Notes: a model not told the origin generated them from the letters alone. A stretch of 64,000 nucleotides of DNA from Rutpela maculata (GCA_936432065.2 OW386289.2:19612277-19676276); one strand, 5' to 3'. Counted from the first letter of the stretch, positions 38,196 through 51,261 are shown. Program-made: numbers and translations.

Positions 38196-39073
38196 GAAAT
38201 AATAAATGTCATAAAACGTCGAGATTTTAAATTTAAGAGAGAAAAAATTCTGTCTGTGTGTCGGTCTGTAACTTTTTTGTGCGCACGTTTTCTTCGCAAC
38301 GGTCTAAGATACTGTCTTCAAATTTGGCACACATATGTTCCATGACGAGATCTGGTACTAGATTATGTCTTGCGCTAATTCCAGTGAAGGGTTGTGAGTT
38401 AAATGGGGTAAATAGGGAAAAACAATAAAGCAAGCTAATAACAGTCCAGAAATATAATTTTTAAAATCTTCTATTTAACTTCATTTTAAAAGCTTTGTAC
38501 GGTAGTTAGTATGTTTGGGTCAAATCGTGCAACCAAAATGGGTCCTGGAGGTATTGTTTAATAGTGGATTCGGCGGCGCCCGGAGAGATTCGAATATGGA
38601 TTCGGCAGCGCCTGAAAATTGCCTTGGTATTCGACATGGTCCGGAAGTCACCTTGGTGTTTAGCCGTTCTCGAATATGGATTATGCAGCGCTCGAATATA
38701 GATTCGGCGGCGTTCTAATTTGGATTTGGCAGCGCCCGGAAGTTACTTTGAAATTCGGCAGCGCCCAAAAATGGATTCAGCGGCATCCTAATATCGATTC
38801 GGCAGCGCCCAGAAATTACCTTGATATTCAGGCGCGCCCGGATATGGATTTGGCACTATCTTAATATGGATACGGAAACGCCCGGAATTTGCCTTCGTAT
38901 TCGGCAGCGTCCGGAGGTTTGGCTAGCATTCGGCAACGCCCTTTTATTAAAATTCTGTGACCAATTATTTCCACATACTAGAGTGCAAATATGGTCAAGA
39001 TGTTTTCCTTTAAAGAGACTTGGATGGGAAATCTGGATGTGGAAATATTGATTCCTTAGGCAGCGGTTTTATT
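38196..39073 (+). mobile_element. GCAGCGG-tailed element carrying a GC-rich minisatellite
   Basis: Body markers cataaaacgtcgagatttt, ctgtgtgtcggtctgtaac and gtgcgcacgttttcttcgc, then a family-unlike minisatellite at 38,566-38,941, then the usual end gatgtggaaatattgattcc and ttaggcagcggtttta. Its mirror image is at 61,980-62,866. The minisatellite unit shares GGCAGCG with the tail, which may be how it arose. Confidence 0.6.
38566..38941. repeat. GC-rich minisatellite built on ATTCGGCAGCGCCC
   Basis: About fourteen copies of a motif such as gattcggcagcgcccggaa, spaced 20-35 bp, alternating with aatatggatt and ttaccttggtatt. It stands out from the AT-rich surroundings. It makes plus-strand ORFs with repeated DSAAP/RPEVTL; these repeat with the DNA and are not a protein. 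Mirror copy 62,111-62,496. Confidence 0.85.
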
Positions 39074-40165
39074 CCAAAAGCTACAACAAAATTTGAATGA
39101 ATTATTTTATCACAACTCAATTGAGAGTAATACTCCAATTTCGATTTTCATAAAAAAAGTAATCTTTTAACAAATAGCCACAACTTTGACAATTTTTATT
39201 GTAGAAGAATCGGAATGTATTAAATTGAATTTACCTTTCAACGTTGTAATAACCAATTTCAGACCCTTCGGTTTTTAAGTTATTCACGAAAAATACGTGT
39301 TGAAATTTGACATTTAGAAAGGGACGAAAAAACACAAAACCTTAAAAAAAATAATATCTCGAACAATCTTTGAACGGGACTAATCTGAAATTTAAGGTAA
39401 AGTTAATTTCTTATGTTTCAAGTCGTACAAATAACAGTTTTTGACATAATTCGTAATTTTCAAGATATTTCCAGAAACCCATTTTTTAACGAATTGCTAG
39501 ATACAACGAATCAAAAATTTACATTCAAACTATACAAATTGCGCGGAAATGTTAACAAAATTGTATGACTTTTATATCAACTTTATTATTCTAATTATAA
39601 CATGTTGTTTGAGTGACCTATAATAATTAATATCATGAGAGAAATAGAAGTAAAAATTGTTGAATTACTTAAACACTATCAACGAAAAAACTAGCTCGAA
39701 TTAAAACTAAAATATACTTTACGTGCAATATGTACATACAATATGTTTACTTAAAGTAAACTGCAATTAAATTTTAATTTTATTTATATAAATATATACT
39801 TTGGACAAAACTTGGTTAGTTTAGATGAATTATAGTTTTACAGATATCTATGAACTTACAATTAGAATCACGAGGTTGTAGATGCTCCAAACTGATTAAT
39901 TTTGAAGCACAGTGGCAAGTGTAAAGTAAAAAATATATTATAATTTAAGCTATCAAACTTTGTCGTATAATTTTTTCCATCTTGTTAGTTTCAATTCGAC
40001 AGCTTTATCTTTAACGGTGTCTTAGTAACTCTACAACTCTTTCAACCATGCATTTCTCTACAAGAGGTTGTTCTTGGGTCACCTACTATACTTTTCTTAA
40101 ATAGAATCCAATAAGAAATCCAAAAATTTAAACAAAACGAATTAAAATAATCTCCAACATACACT
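39074..40165. other. Arm 1 non-coding stretch
   Basis: AT-rich sequence matched in arm 2 (60,194-61,162). No ORF, RNA or repeat structure recognised. At 39,163-39,190 it carries the 26 bp that are replaced by an element insertion in arm 2. Confidence 0.5.
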
Positions 40166-42438
40166 AGTTCACCAGTTCAAAGACGTGTTAATTCTTGATA
40201 AAGCTTGTAAAAATGTGAGTGAGGGCACATTGGATTCGGAATGACGTCTAGAAAAATGTGCAAAACTTTCAAACCCGCATATAAACAATTGCAAAAGTTA
40301 TAAACAAATTAAGATTGAAGAAATAACGAGCTTCGTTTTTTGAAAATAACTCGAAAACCGTTAATATTTAAGAAATTTTAAAAAAAGATTCTTGAAGAGG
40401 AAGAAATTTCCACTAGAAAAGTCAGAACTCCCGGTATTCTATATCTATTATTAATAATTTTAATTTAATGTTGAAAATAAGGCTTCGTGCGGCAAACGCT
40501 AAGCCGTTACGAAACCGACCGTAATAAGTAAAAATATTTTTTTATGTATTAAATATTAATTTAAAAATTTTAAAAAACTATGGTATTATTCAGACATTTA
40601 AAGAAAAAAAAATCCAGATTTTTCATAAAATGAGCCTATTGTTAATTAACAATTTTTTTTAGAGCTTACGTTTATATTTCAAGTCGGATAATTGTTAAGC
40701 AAAAGCCACTAAAATTATTACCTTTCCTTTAGACCTTATATCAACTATACTGTACGAGATTATGACATTGCGATATTTTTAATTGTTATAGTCTATTAGT
40801 TATTAATTATTTAAGATAACAAAAAACTAAGAAATTTAAAAAAAAAAAGGTTGACATTTTTTTTATTAATTTTAATTATTATTACTGTTTTATATTCAAA
40901 AATAACATAAGATTACATAAACTTTAAATTTTTAGTGTTATTTGTTTAAACAAATTTTATAAACAAATAGATAAATTACTTATTTTTGAAAAACATTTTT
41001 TGCCATTTTATTTGTTATAAATTATGAATTAAAAAAAAAATTTTTCTTAAAAACATTTTTTAATTGTTTATAATCATTTTTTCCCTTTTTTCATTATTTA
41101 AACAAGTTATTAAGTAAAAATTTTAGTCTTAAAACCTATTATTTGCAATTCTCTACAAGGTGGAATTTTTTTGTTGTTGTTAATTTATTTGTTTATTTAA
41201 TAAATAATTTGTTATTAACAACTTCCGAATGTGTTTATATTTTTTTAGATAGAAAAAAAATTAAAAAAAAAAAACAACCGTATACACATAAAACACATAA
41301 AAAAGAAAAAATGTTAATATTTCTTATAGAATTTTAAATTTTAAATATTAAAAATGTTTTTTGACATATTTATGTATACGGTTGTTCTGGTTATTTTTTT
41401 CTATCTAAAAAAATATAAACACATTCGGCGATTGTTAATTAGAAATTGTTTATTAAATAAACAAATTAATTAATAACAAAAATTCCACCTTGTAGAGAAT
41501 TGCAAATAAAAAATTTTAAGAATATTTTTTTTCTTAATAATTTGTTCAAATGAAGAAAAACGGGAAAAAATAATTATAAACAATTAAAAAAATGTTTTAA
41601 GAAATTTTTTTTTCCAAAAATACGTAATTTATCTATTTCTTGATAAAATTTGTTTAAACAATTAGCACTAAAAATTTAAAGTTTATGTAATTTTATAGTA
41701 TGTTTGAATATAAAAACAGTAATAATAATAATTTTAAAATTAATAAAAAAAAATTTTCAACCTCTTAATTTCTTAGTTTCTTGTTAGCTTAAATAATTAA
41801 TAACTAATAGAATGTAACAATTAAAAACATCGCAATGTCATAATCTCATAAAATATAGTTGACATAAGGTCCTCATGAAGCGAAATAATTTTAGTGGCTT
41901 TTGTTTAACAATTTTCCGACTTGAAACATAAACGTAAACTCAAAAAAAAAAATAGTTAATTAACAACGAGCTCATTTTATGAAAAATCGGTAAAAAAAAA
42001 ATTTCCAACGGGATATTGTTCCTTTAAGTGTCTAAATAATAACGCAATGAAAAAAAAATTATATTAATACTTGACAACATAAAAAAATTGTTTTGCTTCT
42101 TACGACCGGTTTCAGAGTATCGTAACGGTTTAGCGTTCGCCGTGCGAAGCCCCATTTTCAACATTAAATTAAAGTTATTAATAGTAGAGATAGAGTTCCA
42201 GAAGTCCAGACTTTTTTATTGGAAATTTCTTCCTCTTTAAGAACCTCTTTTTTTTAATTTCTCAATTATTAATAGTTTTCGAGTTATTTGCAAAAAACGA
42301 AACTCGTCATTTTTTTCAATCTTAATTTGTTTATAACTTTTTCACATTTTTCTAGACGTCATTCCGAATCCAATGAGCCCTCACTTATATTTTTACAAGC
42401 TTTATCAAGAATTAACACGTGTTTGAACTTGTGAATTA
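40166..42438. mobile_element. 2.3-kb fold-back element (arm 1)
   Basis: Outer ends caagaattaacacgt and its complement face each other: ttcaaagacgtgttaattc at the left, gaattaacacgtgtttgaac at the right. Arms of about 1.1 kb pair through ggattcggaatgacgtctag / ctagacgtcattccgaatcc and caaccgtatacac / tgtatacggttg to a centre near 41,335. There is almost no loop. No transposase. Other copies: 46,559-48,833 and 57,973-60,193. Half copies sit at 1,645 and 27,050. Confidence 0.85.
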
Positions 42439-43010
42439 GACTAAATAAGATTCTTTTACATTAACATAATTTTGTAGTTTATCACGTATCTAAAATATTT
42501 TTGCTAATAACTTTTCTCTTACTTCTGTAGTTTAATTAAACTACAGAACACTATTTTACTTATAGCCTTGCTGAACCTTAACAAAAGTTGTTTACAATCA
42601 AGAGGTACAAATTCCGTCCTCATTTTAACAGTTACACGAATTGTCTCCACTAAGTTTACTTTTCCTAGTAGTAATATATTCGAGCAAACTAAAACATCTG
42701 GATCAACATGTGGTATATAATAACCTACTTCCACGGTGTTGCCAGCTGACTAGATGCCATCTAAACCGCTTCTGTATTCAGCAGGTATTCAAAATGAATA
42801 TTTTTCGAGCGACAGGCACGGCAGCTAGTAACAAACCGCTGAACTAAAATATTCACTAGGGTGTTAGAATGGGTCACTTGACCTCCAACTTAAAATAAGT
42901 TTTAATGGCATAATACGACACCTACGATGCCCCTGCGTTAATATCTCTAGCAGGTCAGATGGCATCCGAATACCGGATGCCATCTGACTCGTGGATGCCA
43001 ACTGAACCTA
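42439..43010. mobile_element. F2-type end (arm 1) with motif array
   Basis: Motif GGATGCCATCTGA and its complement: gatgccatctaaacc (42,747), gatggcatccgaatacc, ggatgccatctgactcg, ggatgccaactgaacc and, past the arm end, ggatgccaaagaata (43,026), followed by (TA)n at 43,044. Arm 2 shows the same array reversed and shorter, touching (TA)n directly. The ORFs here are mirrored in arm 2 and lack family features. Confidence 0.55.
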
Positions 43011-43036
43011 AAATTTTACATTGTGGGATGCCAAAG

Positions 43037-43157
<121 letters not shown>

Positions 43158-43917
43158 AAACAGAACGTTTTATCGCATATTTGAACGTCTAAACATCATA
43201 ACATCCTTCCCACAAAATTTCAAGATGGAGCTACTTGGTCGATTTTTCTATAAAAACTGGATTTTGGTTCAACCGTATAATCTGCAGAGGGCGCGCCAAC
43301 TACTGATGTCTAAAATTTTTCGGGTACCTAAGTAGTTTAAAATAAATCTAATTTGAAAGAAATTAAGAAAACATTCAGTTACTTACGGAACTACATCTCG
43401 ACGTCGTTCTAAGCATTTGATGTCCAGGACAGGAGATATAGTATAAAAAAAGTTACGTTTTCGTTACAACTTTGCAACTTTTTTTTTAAACAATAAAACT
43501 ATCATTAAAATCGGAAAAACGGTTAAGAAATAAATTAACTTCAAAACATGACAAATTTTGAATGATGCGATCATTTTGTCCGTGGGTATATTATATAAGA
43601 CATTACACAGAATATTAAAAATTGTAAAGAAATCACAGTACATTACATTTATGGTACATGCGACAATGCCCTCTAATCATCGTTTTCTTAATGCCTTTGT
43701 CGACAAAGTAACCGTAGTTTACATTATTTCTCGTTTTGAAATCTACAAACCCCTTTATCGTATTATAACTCTGTGAACTGCCTATTGAGGTCAAATTCCT
43801 GGGCAGGTAAAAAATATGTGATGACTTCTCTTAATCTATATCTAATATTAGCTGATTTATTTACTTATTGTTTTTAATATAATTAAAAATCTTTAGCTGT
43901 ACTTTCTTCATATTCTA

Positions 43918-44363
43918 TACAGGGTGTCAGAAAATATCGGTAACAAACTTCTGGTACAAATTATATCCGAAAAAAATTGAAAAAAAGTGCCGCAATGTCC
44001 GCAAATGCTTCCTAATTGAGCTACAGCACTAATTAAAAATATTAAAAAAGGTCATCTTTCATTTTAATCGAAAAACTAACCGCTTGTGAGAAAAATCGTG
44101 TAAATGAGAAAACACGATGTGCTTCAAGTTTTCACGTAACAATTAAGTCAAGTAGAGTAACAATAAGCTCATTGCTAATTAATTTTCATTGCCATTATTT
44201 AATTTAAAAAAAAAATGAAAATAGCAGAATACCAGTTTTTGGCTTCAATCTTCAAAGGGCTTTGAGTCCATAAGGAAGCATTAGCTGACATATTTATATA
44301 AATTTTCTTTCATATTTTTGCATGTAGAATCGGCACCAGACCGGTATTACCGGACACCCTGTA
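43918..44363. mobile_element. 446-bp MITE with tacagggtgtc ends, nested in F3
   Basis: Left end tacagggtgtcagaaaatat, right end attaccggacaccctgta. Inner arms pair weakly (tatcggtaac with ttaccgg; aatgcttcctaattgagc with its complement-like agcattagc). The tacaggg/ccctgta terminus resembles that of the 62,902 element, so they may share a transposase source. Confidence 0.65.
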
Positions 44364-44453
44364 TAGCCGAACAACGAGACCACTGAATTCGACACATGCT
44401 ATGTAACTCTCAAACACACAAAAACAGACAGTTAACTCTTATTAACACACACA

Positions 44454-44473
44454 CACACACACCCACACACACC
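44454..44473. repeat. Short CA-rich microsatellite
   Basis: ttaacacacacacacacacc followed by cacacacacc. About 30 bp in all. Confidence 0.9.
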
Positions 44474-45609
44474 ACATTACATATTTTTGAGGTCGTGCTT
44501 TGATTGGGAATTGGCAAATTTTCGCATTTTTTATGTTGAAACTCCTCTATACCTTTCATTCATAATAGTAAAAACTTGATATTTTAGTATTACTATTTAA
44601 TATTATTTTAGGATTACCTTTCTTTTTCCCATGGTGTATGCAAAAAGTATATTTGTCTTGAAAATATGATTGAATAATAAATTAATATTAATGGCAGCGT
44701 TATCACTTTGTGTAGTTTACAGCGGAAAATGTGATCGAATTAACTTTTTTATTTTTCAAAATAACTGCATACTGTAACCGAGTATCTATAATGGAATGAG
44801 TAAATATTTTATTTGTAGTGTTTTTATATATACTGTGTATAAAATTCGTGTTTTTTTGCAGTTTTTAAACATCTCTAGTTATATTGAATAATAAACTAAA
44901 ATAAATAAAAACTAGAATGTCCGTTATGAAATTGCGAAGAAAACTCGATGAGCCCGAACTTTTTTGTCAATATGTTAAGTTGCAAAAAATTTAAACAAGA
45001 TAATTCTTTAACAATTGATTATAATTTACGTAATAATGCATATATTTTTACTCTCTCCTACTCCAATATATTTCTAACCTAAATAAATCATCCTGTCAAA
45101 ATTTAAGTCCAAAAAATAACACCGGCACACACAAAAAAAGTCGAGTGCGAGAAGGCAGGCCCTATGTAATATGTATTCCCATGAATTTTAACCTGCTGAA
45201 CACGAATTCGATGTCCGTTTTGCCCGATTGGCTCTTGTATTTTCCTAACCTCAAAAAAACCTCAAAAATGCCCGAAAAACCTCAAACAAGTAAATAAAAG
45301 GCATAAATGAGCTGACCACCATTTCCGTGCATATTATGGGGCACTGAGAGCGAATCTGAGGTCAGAGTTGGCCGATCAGTTAGAAATTTTAACATAATCT
45401 CAAAAAAAACACCTAAAAAATGCCCGAAAAATTCCAAACAAGTAAATAAAAAGTAGCTCCATCTTGAAATTTTGTGGAAAGGATGTTATGATGTTTAGAC
45501 GTTCAAATATGCGATAAAACGTTCTGGCACCTCGACCTGGTGCCAGAACGTATATATAGGTGCCACTCCGTCCATATATATGTGAATTTGGTGCCTGAAC
45601 GTTCAGTTT

Positions 45610-45612
<3 letters not shown>

Positions 45613-45705
<93 letters not shown>
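45613..45705. repeat. (TA)n microsatellite, 93 bp
   Basis: Right flank of F3. Beyond it repeat R resumes (atgtatttttacgtaattg). Confidence 0.97.
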
Positions 45706-45707
<2 letters not shown>

Positions 45708-46558
45708 TATGTATTTTTACGTAATTGAGAATTACTTTTTCTGCACTAAAACATTCTTATAAACGATGACTTCCATGTTATTTTAAGTTTCCAACTGATC
45801 AGGTAATTTGTTGTAATACGCAGTATTATGTATTTCTCATATTCTAATGTTTTGGTTATTAATTTTAACGAATTATAAAATAATTTTTCCGCTCTATTTA
45901 TACATTTTTTTCGTCATAATAATAGGACTATTAATTTTTTAGATAGATTTATGACTAAGTAGTGTCTTGCTTCAAAGAGGTGTAGCTTTACCATTGCCAA
46001 CAGTTCTTTTGACATTTACTGGACTATTCACGAAAACGCCATGTGCTTTGTAAGCACGATAACTGAAGGACCAAGAGTCCGGTCGTATTTAAATTTGGAC
46101 AATAAGTTAAAGTTAGCTAGAGGAAGAGCCACGTTGTTATTAAAAAAAGTCCAATCTGCAAATACAACAGTTAAGACATCTTAAGCAAAAAATGCAAATA
46201 TAAACTGTTGTAACTCTTGATAAGATTTGACAATAACAAAAATTCTGCAGAATGTAGCTAGAAGCTCTTCGCCAACCAAGCTGGCATCATCAGGAGACGA
46301 TTAGAATTACAAATTTAGCAATTATATCTAGAAAAATCAACTTATTTTCAACAAACTGCAGAATGTCATATAGAATGTTTAACAGTTATGTAAAAACTTC
46401 AGAATACTGGCGAACAATAATATTTACATTCAGTTATTTCTTTTTGCTTTCTATTGACTTTGACTTTTATCAGTTCCAATAGAAAAAAGAACAGTTACAT
46501 TAATTCTTCAACGTTTTATATAACATTGTTCTATTTTCAAACTTCTCAAATAGTCTGG
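45706..46558. repeat. Repeat R fragment and unannotated sequence
   Basis: 45,706-46,020 follows repeat R (ttctgcactaaaacattctt, cattgccaacagttcttttg). 46,020-46,558 contains gaagctcttcgccaaccaag and no ORF, RNA or repeat that I recognise. Confidence 0.45.
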
Positions 46559-48833
46559 TTCACAAGTTCACGTGTTAATTCTTGATAAAGCTCGTAAAAA
46601 TCTGGGCGAGGGTTCATTGAATTCGGAATGACGTCTACAAAAATGTGCAAAAGTTTCAAACCCGCACATAAACAATTGCAAAAGTTATAAACAAATTAAG
46701 ATTGAAAAACAACGACATTCGTTTTTTGGAAATAACTCGACAACTATTAATAGTTAAGAAACTAAAAGAAAAAGATTCTTAAAGAAATTTCCAATAAAAA
46801 ACTCCCGGTACTCTATCTCTATTATTGATAATTTTAATTTAATGTTGAAAACAGGAAAACAGACAACAATGCTCTGAAACCAACCGTAGCAAGTAAAAAC
46901 ATTTTTTTATATTATTAAATATTAATTTAGAAAGTAAAAAAAATTATGGTATTATTTAGACACTTAAAGGAACAATTTCTCGTTGGAAAAAAAATTTTTT
47001 GCCGATTTTTCATAAAATGAGCCTATTGTTAATTTATACATTTTTTAGAGTTTGTGTTTGTTTTATATTTCAAGTCGGATAATTGTTAAACAAAAGCCAC
47101 TAAAACTATTTCGCTCCGTGGAGACCCCATGTCAACTATACTTTATGGGATTATGACATTGCGATGATTTTAATTATTATGGTCTATTAGTTATTAATTA
47201 TTTAAGCTAACAAAAAACTAAAAAATGAAAAAGAGAGGTTGAAATTTTTTTTTATTAATTTTAATTATTATTACTGTTATTAAATTTAAAAATACTATAA
47301 GATTACATAAACTTTAAATTTTTGGTGCTATTTGTTTAAACAAATTTTACAGACAAATATATAAATTACGTATTTTTGAAAAACATTTTTTGCCATTTAA
47401 TTTGTTATAAAATATTATGTGATTTAATTTTTTTTTTAACTGTTTACAATCAATTTTTTCCTGTTTTCATTATTTAAATATATTATAAAAAAAATGATTC
47501 TTAAAATTTATTATTTGCAATTCTCTACAAGGGAAAATTTTATTTGTTTATTTATTAATAAACAACTTGTTATTAACAATCGCTGAACGTGTTTATATTT
47601 TTTTTTATAGAAAAAAAAAACAAAAACAACATTATACATAAACATGTAAAAAAAAAATAATATTTAAAATTTAAAATTCTATAAAAAAATATTAAAAATT
47701 TTTATGTATACGGTTGTATACGTTATTTTTTTCCATAAAAAAATATAAACACATTCGGCGATTGTTAATAACAAATTGTTTATTAAATAAACAAATGAAT
47801 TAACAATAAATAAAAATTTCCCACCTTGGAGAGAATTGCAAATAATAAATTTTAAGAATAAATTTTTTTCTTAATAATTTGTTTAACTAATGAAAAAAGA
47901 AATAATTGATTATAAACCGTTAAAAAATTGTTTTAGGAATTTTTTTTAAATCATTTTATAACAAAATGGCAAAAAATTTTTATTTCAAAAATACGTAAAT
48001 TATCTATTTGTTCATAAAATTTGTTTAAACAAACAGCACTAAAAATTTAAGGTTTATGTAATCTTATAGTATTTTTGAGTATAAAAACAGTATTAATAAT
48101 TAAAATTAATAAAAATTTCAACCTCTCTTTTCCATTTTTTAGTTTTTTGTTAGCTTGAATAATTAATAACTAATAGATTGTAACAATTAAAAACATCGCA
48201 ATATCATAATCTCATAAAGTATAGTTGACATACGGTGTCCATGAAGCGAAATAATAATAAATTTAGTGACTTTTGTTTAACAATTATCCTACTTGAAATA
48301 TAAAGGCAAACTCTAAAAAAATTTGTTAATTCACAATAGGCTCATTTTATGAAAAACGAGGATCCAACGGGATATTGTTCCTTTAAGTATCTAAATAGTA
48401 GGTACCATAATTTAAAAAATTTTTAAATTAATATTTAATAACATAAAAAAATGTTTTTACTTGCCAAGGTCGGTTTCAGAGCATCACAACGGCTTTGCGT
48501 TCACCGCGCGGATCTCTATTTTCAACATCAAATTAAAATTATTAATAATAGAGATAGAGTTCCGGGAGTCAGGAGTTCTTTATTGGAAATTTCTTCCTTT
48601 TTAAGAATCTTTTTTTTTTATTATTTCTTATATATTAATAGTATTCGAGTTATTTGCAAAAAACAAAACTCGTTATTTTTTCAATTTGAATTTGTTTATA
48701 ACTTTTGCAATGGTTTATGTGCGGGTTTGAAACTTTTGCACATTTTTCTAGACGTCATTCTAAATCTAATGAGACCTCATTCATATTTTCACGAGCTTTA
48801 TCAAGAATTAACATGTGTTTGAACGTGTGAACT
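46559..48833. mobile_element. 2.3-kb fold-back element (loop copy)
   Basis: Same family as 40,166-42,438. Left end cacaagttcacgtgttaatt, right end gaattaacatgtgtttgaac. Arms pair through gaatgacgtctacaaaaatg / catttttctagacgtcattc, with the centre near 47,675. The 123-residue ORF at 48,451-48,822 is arm sequence and not a gene. Confidence 0.8.
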
Positions 48834-48904
48834 TGTCTAAAAGAACAAGTACATACAATGATTAATTTAATAATCATCATAAATTGAAAAATGTTTATAA
48901 ATAA

Positions 48905-49510
48905 GCATAGGCAGGGTGTGGGCTTCAAGTAAGCGAGGAATATGCTACTTTGGGCTTTATTTTGAGGCTTCATATTTGTGCAAAAAACCTATTTTAGTCA
49001 AACGTCAATAATGGAATGAATATGTATCTGTTACCTATTTTGCATTAGAATAAATATAAACTATATCAATTATCATTTTTAACATGCATACCCTAACATA
49101 ATTATTTATATTAGGGCGGCCCCTTTGGTGCCATGCGGCCGTGACCTACAACAATGCAATTATATTATTAACACATCGACTACGCAATTATATTGTCGCA
49201 CACAGTTATATCATTTAGTTAAAGAATTAGAAGAGAAGTGGCAACTATGTATGGCTTCGTGTAATCTGAAACATATATACATTTTATACAACGGGCTTCG
49301 TAATGTACCATAACTATAAAAGGCTTCGTATGACATGTCGTGTTGTTTTTAATCTGCATGTCCAAAAAAGTTCCCCCTTCTCATGTTGCTCACGTTATTA
49401 TTCCCACTTAAAACATTATTAACAGATGTACACACTATTTAAATTACAAATAAGGCTGGGCTTCTGGTACCCTGTAGTGTATGGTGGGCTTCGTTTCATG
49501 CGTACCGTAC

Positions 49511-49511
<1 letters not shown>
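48905..49511 (+). mobile_element. F4-type end with GGGCTTCGT motif array
   Basis: Motif variants gtgggcttcaagt, tttgggctttatt, gaggcttcatatt (48,918-48,975), tatggcttcgtgtaatc, aacgggcttcgtaatg, aaaggcttcgtatgac, gctgggcttctgg and tggtgggcttcgtttcatg (49,250-49,500) precede the (TA)n at 49,512. All point the same way. I do not find the opposite end in the window. Confidence 0.45.

Positions 49512-49546
<35 letters not shown>
49512..49546. repeat. (TA)n microsatellite, 35 bp
   Basis: Short TA repeat after cgtaccgtacg. Sequence to the right (tgtcgcaatattctcc) is single-copy-like and may be the 3' flank of the candidate gene. Confidence 0.95.
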
Positions 49547-49549
<3 letters not shown>

Positions 49550-49652
49550 CGCAATATTCTCCCCAAACAATAAATAAATTGGAACATTTCACTTCAAACA
49601 ATAAAATCAGTAATCTATATCAAATAAAACACAGAAACGCCACTGATGGTGA

Positions 49653-51222
49653 TTACTTTATGCACGAGTGCTTGTGAGATGCAGAGGCACTCCAATCACA
49701 TGCTGAAGGCAGGTTTGTGTCGTTAAAATAAAGCACTGCAGTTGAATTTAGTAGTAAGTGTTTGAATTGTAAATAAATTTATTATTATATCTAGCAGTAA
49801 GAAAATAGTGCATACCTGTACATTGGAAGACTTTATTTGTAATTAATACCAAAACAAGGTATCGATAAGGTACAACGATGCTTAAATAAACCTTTGCACA
49901 AAGCCAAATGGTGGCAAACCAACAGGAACTCTTGACGCACATGAGAGGGTGGTTTGAACCTAAAAATAATAAAAATTTATCAATAAATAAAAAGTGTAAT
50001 CATAAATTTAACAATAAACAATTAAAATGGTGATAATTTGTAAGCTTAAACAAGCACAAACTTATAAAAAAAGGACTACATAAGCAGGGTAGAAAATAAC
50101 AAAAAGTTTAAACGGCAGGTTACGCTTGAAACCAAACTTTACAAGTATTTCATAAAAAGACTTATCGTAATAGGATAAAATGTGTCAAAACAGAAACAAT
50201 ATGGTTTATACTTACTCTACGACGTAAGTTTCCTTAAATTAAACTTCAAATGGGGCCCACAGTGATAAAATCACATGGCTGTCAGATGAACTTTTCTTAA
50301 AATTGTGTAAAATAGTTATAAAAAGGCTTTTTCTTAGAGTATTTTACTTTGTGGTTATAGAGTTTTGCTAGGTCCATAGATTTAGTGTAGTTTTGTCCAA
50401 CACATCATGTAGCATTTTGTAGGGGGTGACAAGTTTCTCCTCAAACGACATGCTAAAATGCATAGTTCAGTATTAGTAAAAATAATAGAGTAAGGTGTTG
50501 AAATTGTGTTTATAAATGTTAAATGTACTTTAAACTATAAGCAGGAATATGGTTTGGTAGCTAAAATTAGGTATTAAGGGTAGATTTTGTTAAAATATGT
50601 CCGAGTTCACATAACCATGAAAAATTACAAATAAGGCATTAATCAATATGTATTGCATATCAGAATACTCAGAAAAGCATGGGAAATAAAACTTAAGTAG
50701 TAAAATAAACATTTAATAAAAGACAAAGCTAGAAAAAGTAAATTCATAAATTAATTTTTTTTCCATTAAAAATCAAGTCGTAAAATACTGTCAAAGTGCA
50801 TCATTTGGCCCAATAGAAAGCCAGAATTTATAATTCAGTCATTATTCAAGAACGAAACTAACCGCACACAAAATTTTAGCGGAAGACATAACCTAAAAAT
50901 AATTAAAAGAAAAAAAATTGAAATATTGAAGTCAAGTTAATGTATTAAGTTTCAAATCAAAGTAAGAATATTGTAATGACTCAAATATAGTTTCCTTGGT
51001 TATATGAAAACGAGAATTAAGAAAATAAATCTGAAAATTAGTAAAATTGTAATTTGTAAACAAGGGCAGTTTCCCTATATGTAAAAGTGTCATCGAAAAG
51101 ATACTTTGGTACTCACCTCGGCACAAATTTGAGTGCAACGAAATAGTGCATCGTTTTAGTAATAATCCAGTATCCAGAGAAGTTTTCTTATCAACAAAAC
51201 AAGAAGGAAACAGAAGGGTCAT
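49653..51222 (-). CDS. Candidate three-exon gene, 110-residue product, function unknown
   Basis: Minus-strand exons 51,222-51,117, 49,959-49,816 and 49,735-49,653 (stop TAA) join into one open frame; both introns are phase 1. Splice sites fit consensus: cgag/gtgagt to ttatttttag/gttc (1,157-bp intron) and acag/gtatgc to caactgcag/tgct (80-bp intron). The first Met in frame is at 51,222 (MTLLFPSCF); an out-of-frame ATG lies 4 nt upstream. Exon 2 encodes a hydrophobic stretch with a possible membrane segment (SIVVPYRYLVLVLI). Exon 3 ends SHKHSCIK. No family is recognised. The region is among the least repetitive in the window. Alternative: a non-coding RNA, or exon 2 as a 3' end, since it contains AATAAA at about 49,835. 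Confidence 0.4.
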
Positions 51223-51261
51223 CCATATCACCTCAGCTGTACTGTCGATTGTCAACACTAC

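Larger units (their letters stand above)
37141..43010. repeat. Large inverted repeat, arm 1
   Basis: Reverse complement of 57,394-64,000. Anchors: ctgaggccttggcttctagt (37,202) with its complement at 63,930; the 38,566 minisatellite with 62,111-62,496; agaggttgttcttgggtcac (40,063) with 60,280; ggatgccatctgactcgtgg (42,974) with 57,405. Arms differ by substitutions, a 716-bp element (arm 2 only), a ~36-bp insert (arm 2 only) and a ~45-bp deletion near 38,191 (arm 1). Arm 1 spans 5.87 kb, arm 2 at least 6.6 kb. Confidence 0.95.

Noticed and set aside
38515..39051. Plus-strand ORFs with DSAAP and RPEVTL repeats (mirror at 62,000-62,545)
   Set aside because: The residues repeat with the GC-rich minisatellite and the frame shifts between units.
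48451..48822. 123-residue plus-strand ORF
   Set aside because: It is the right arm of a fold-back element; homologous arms at 41,900-42,400 and 59,800-60,190 are not open over the same frame.
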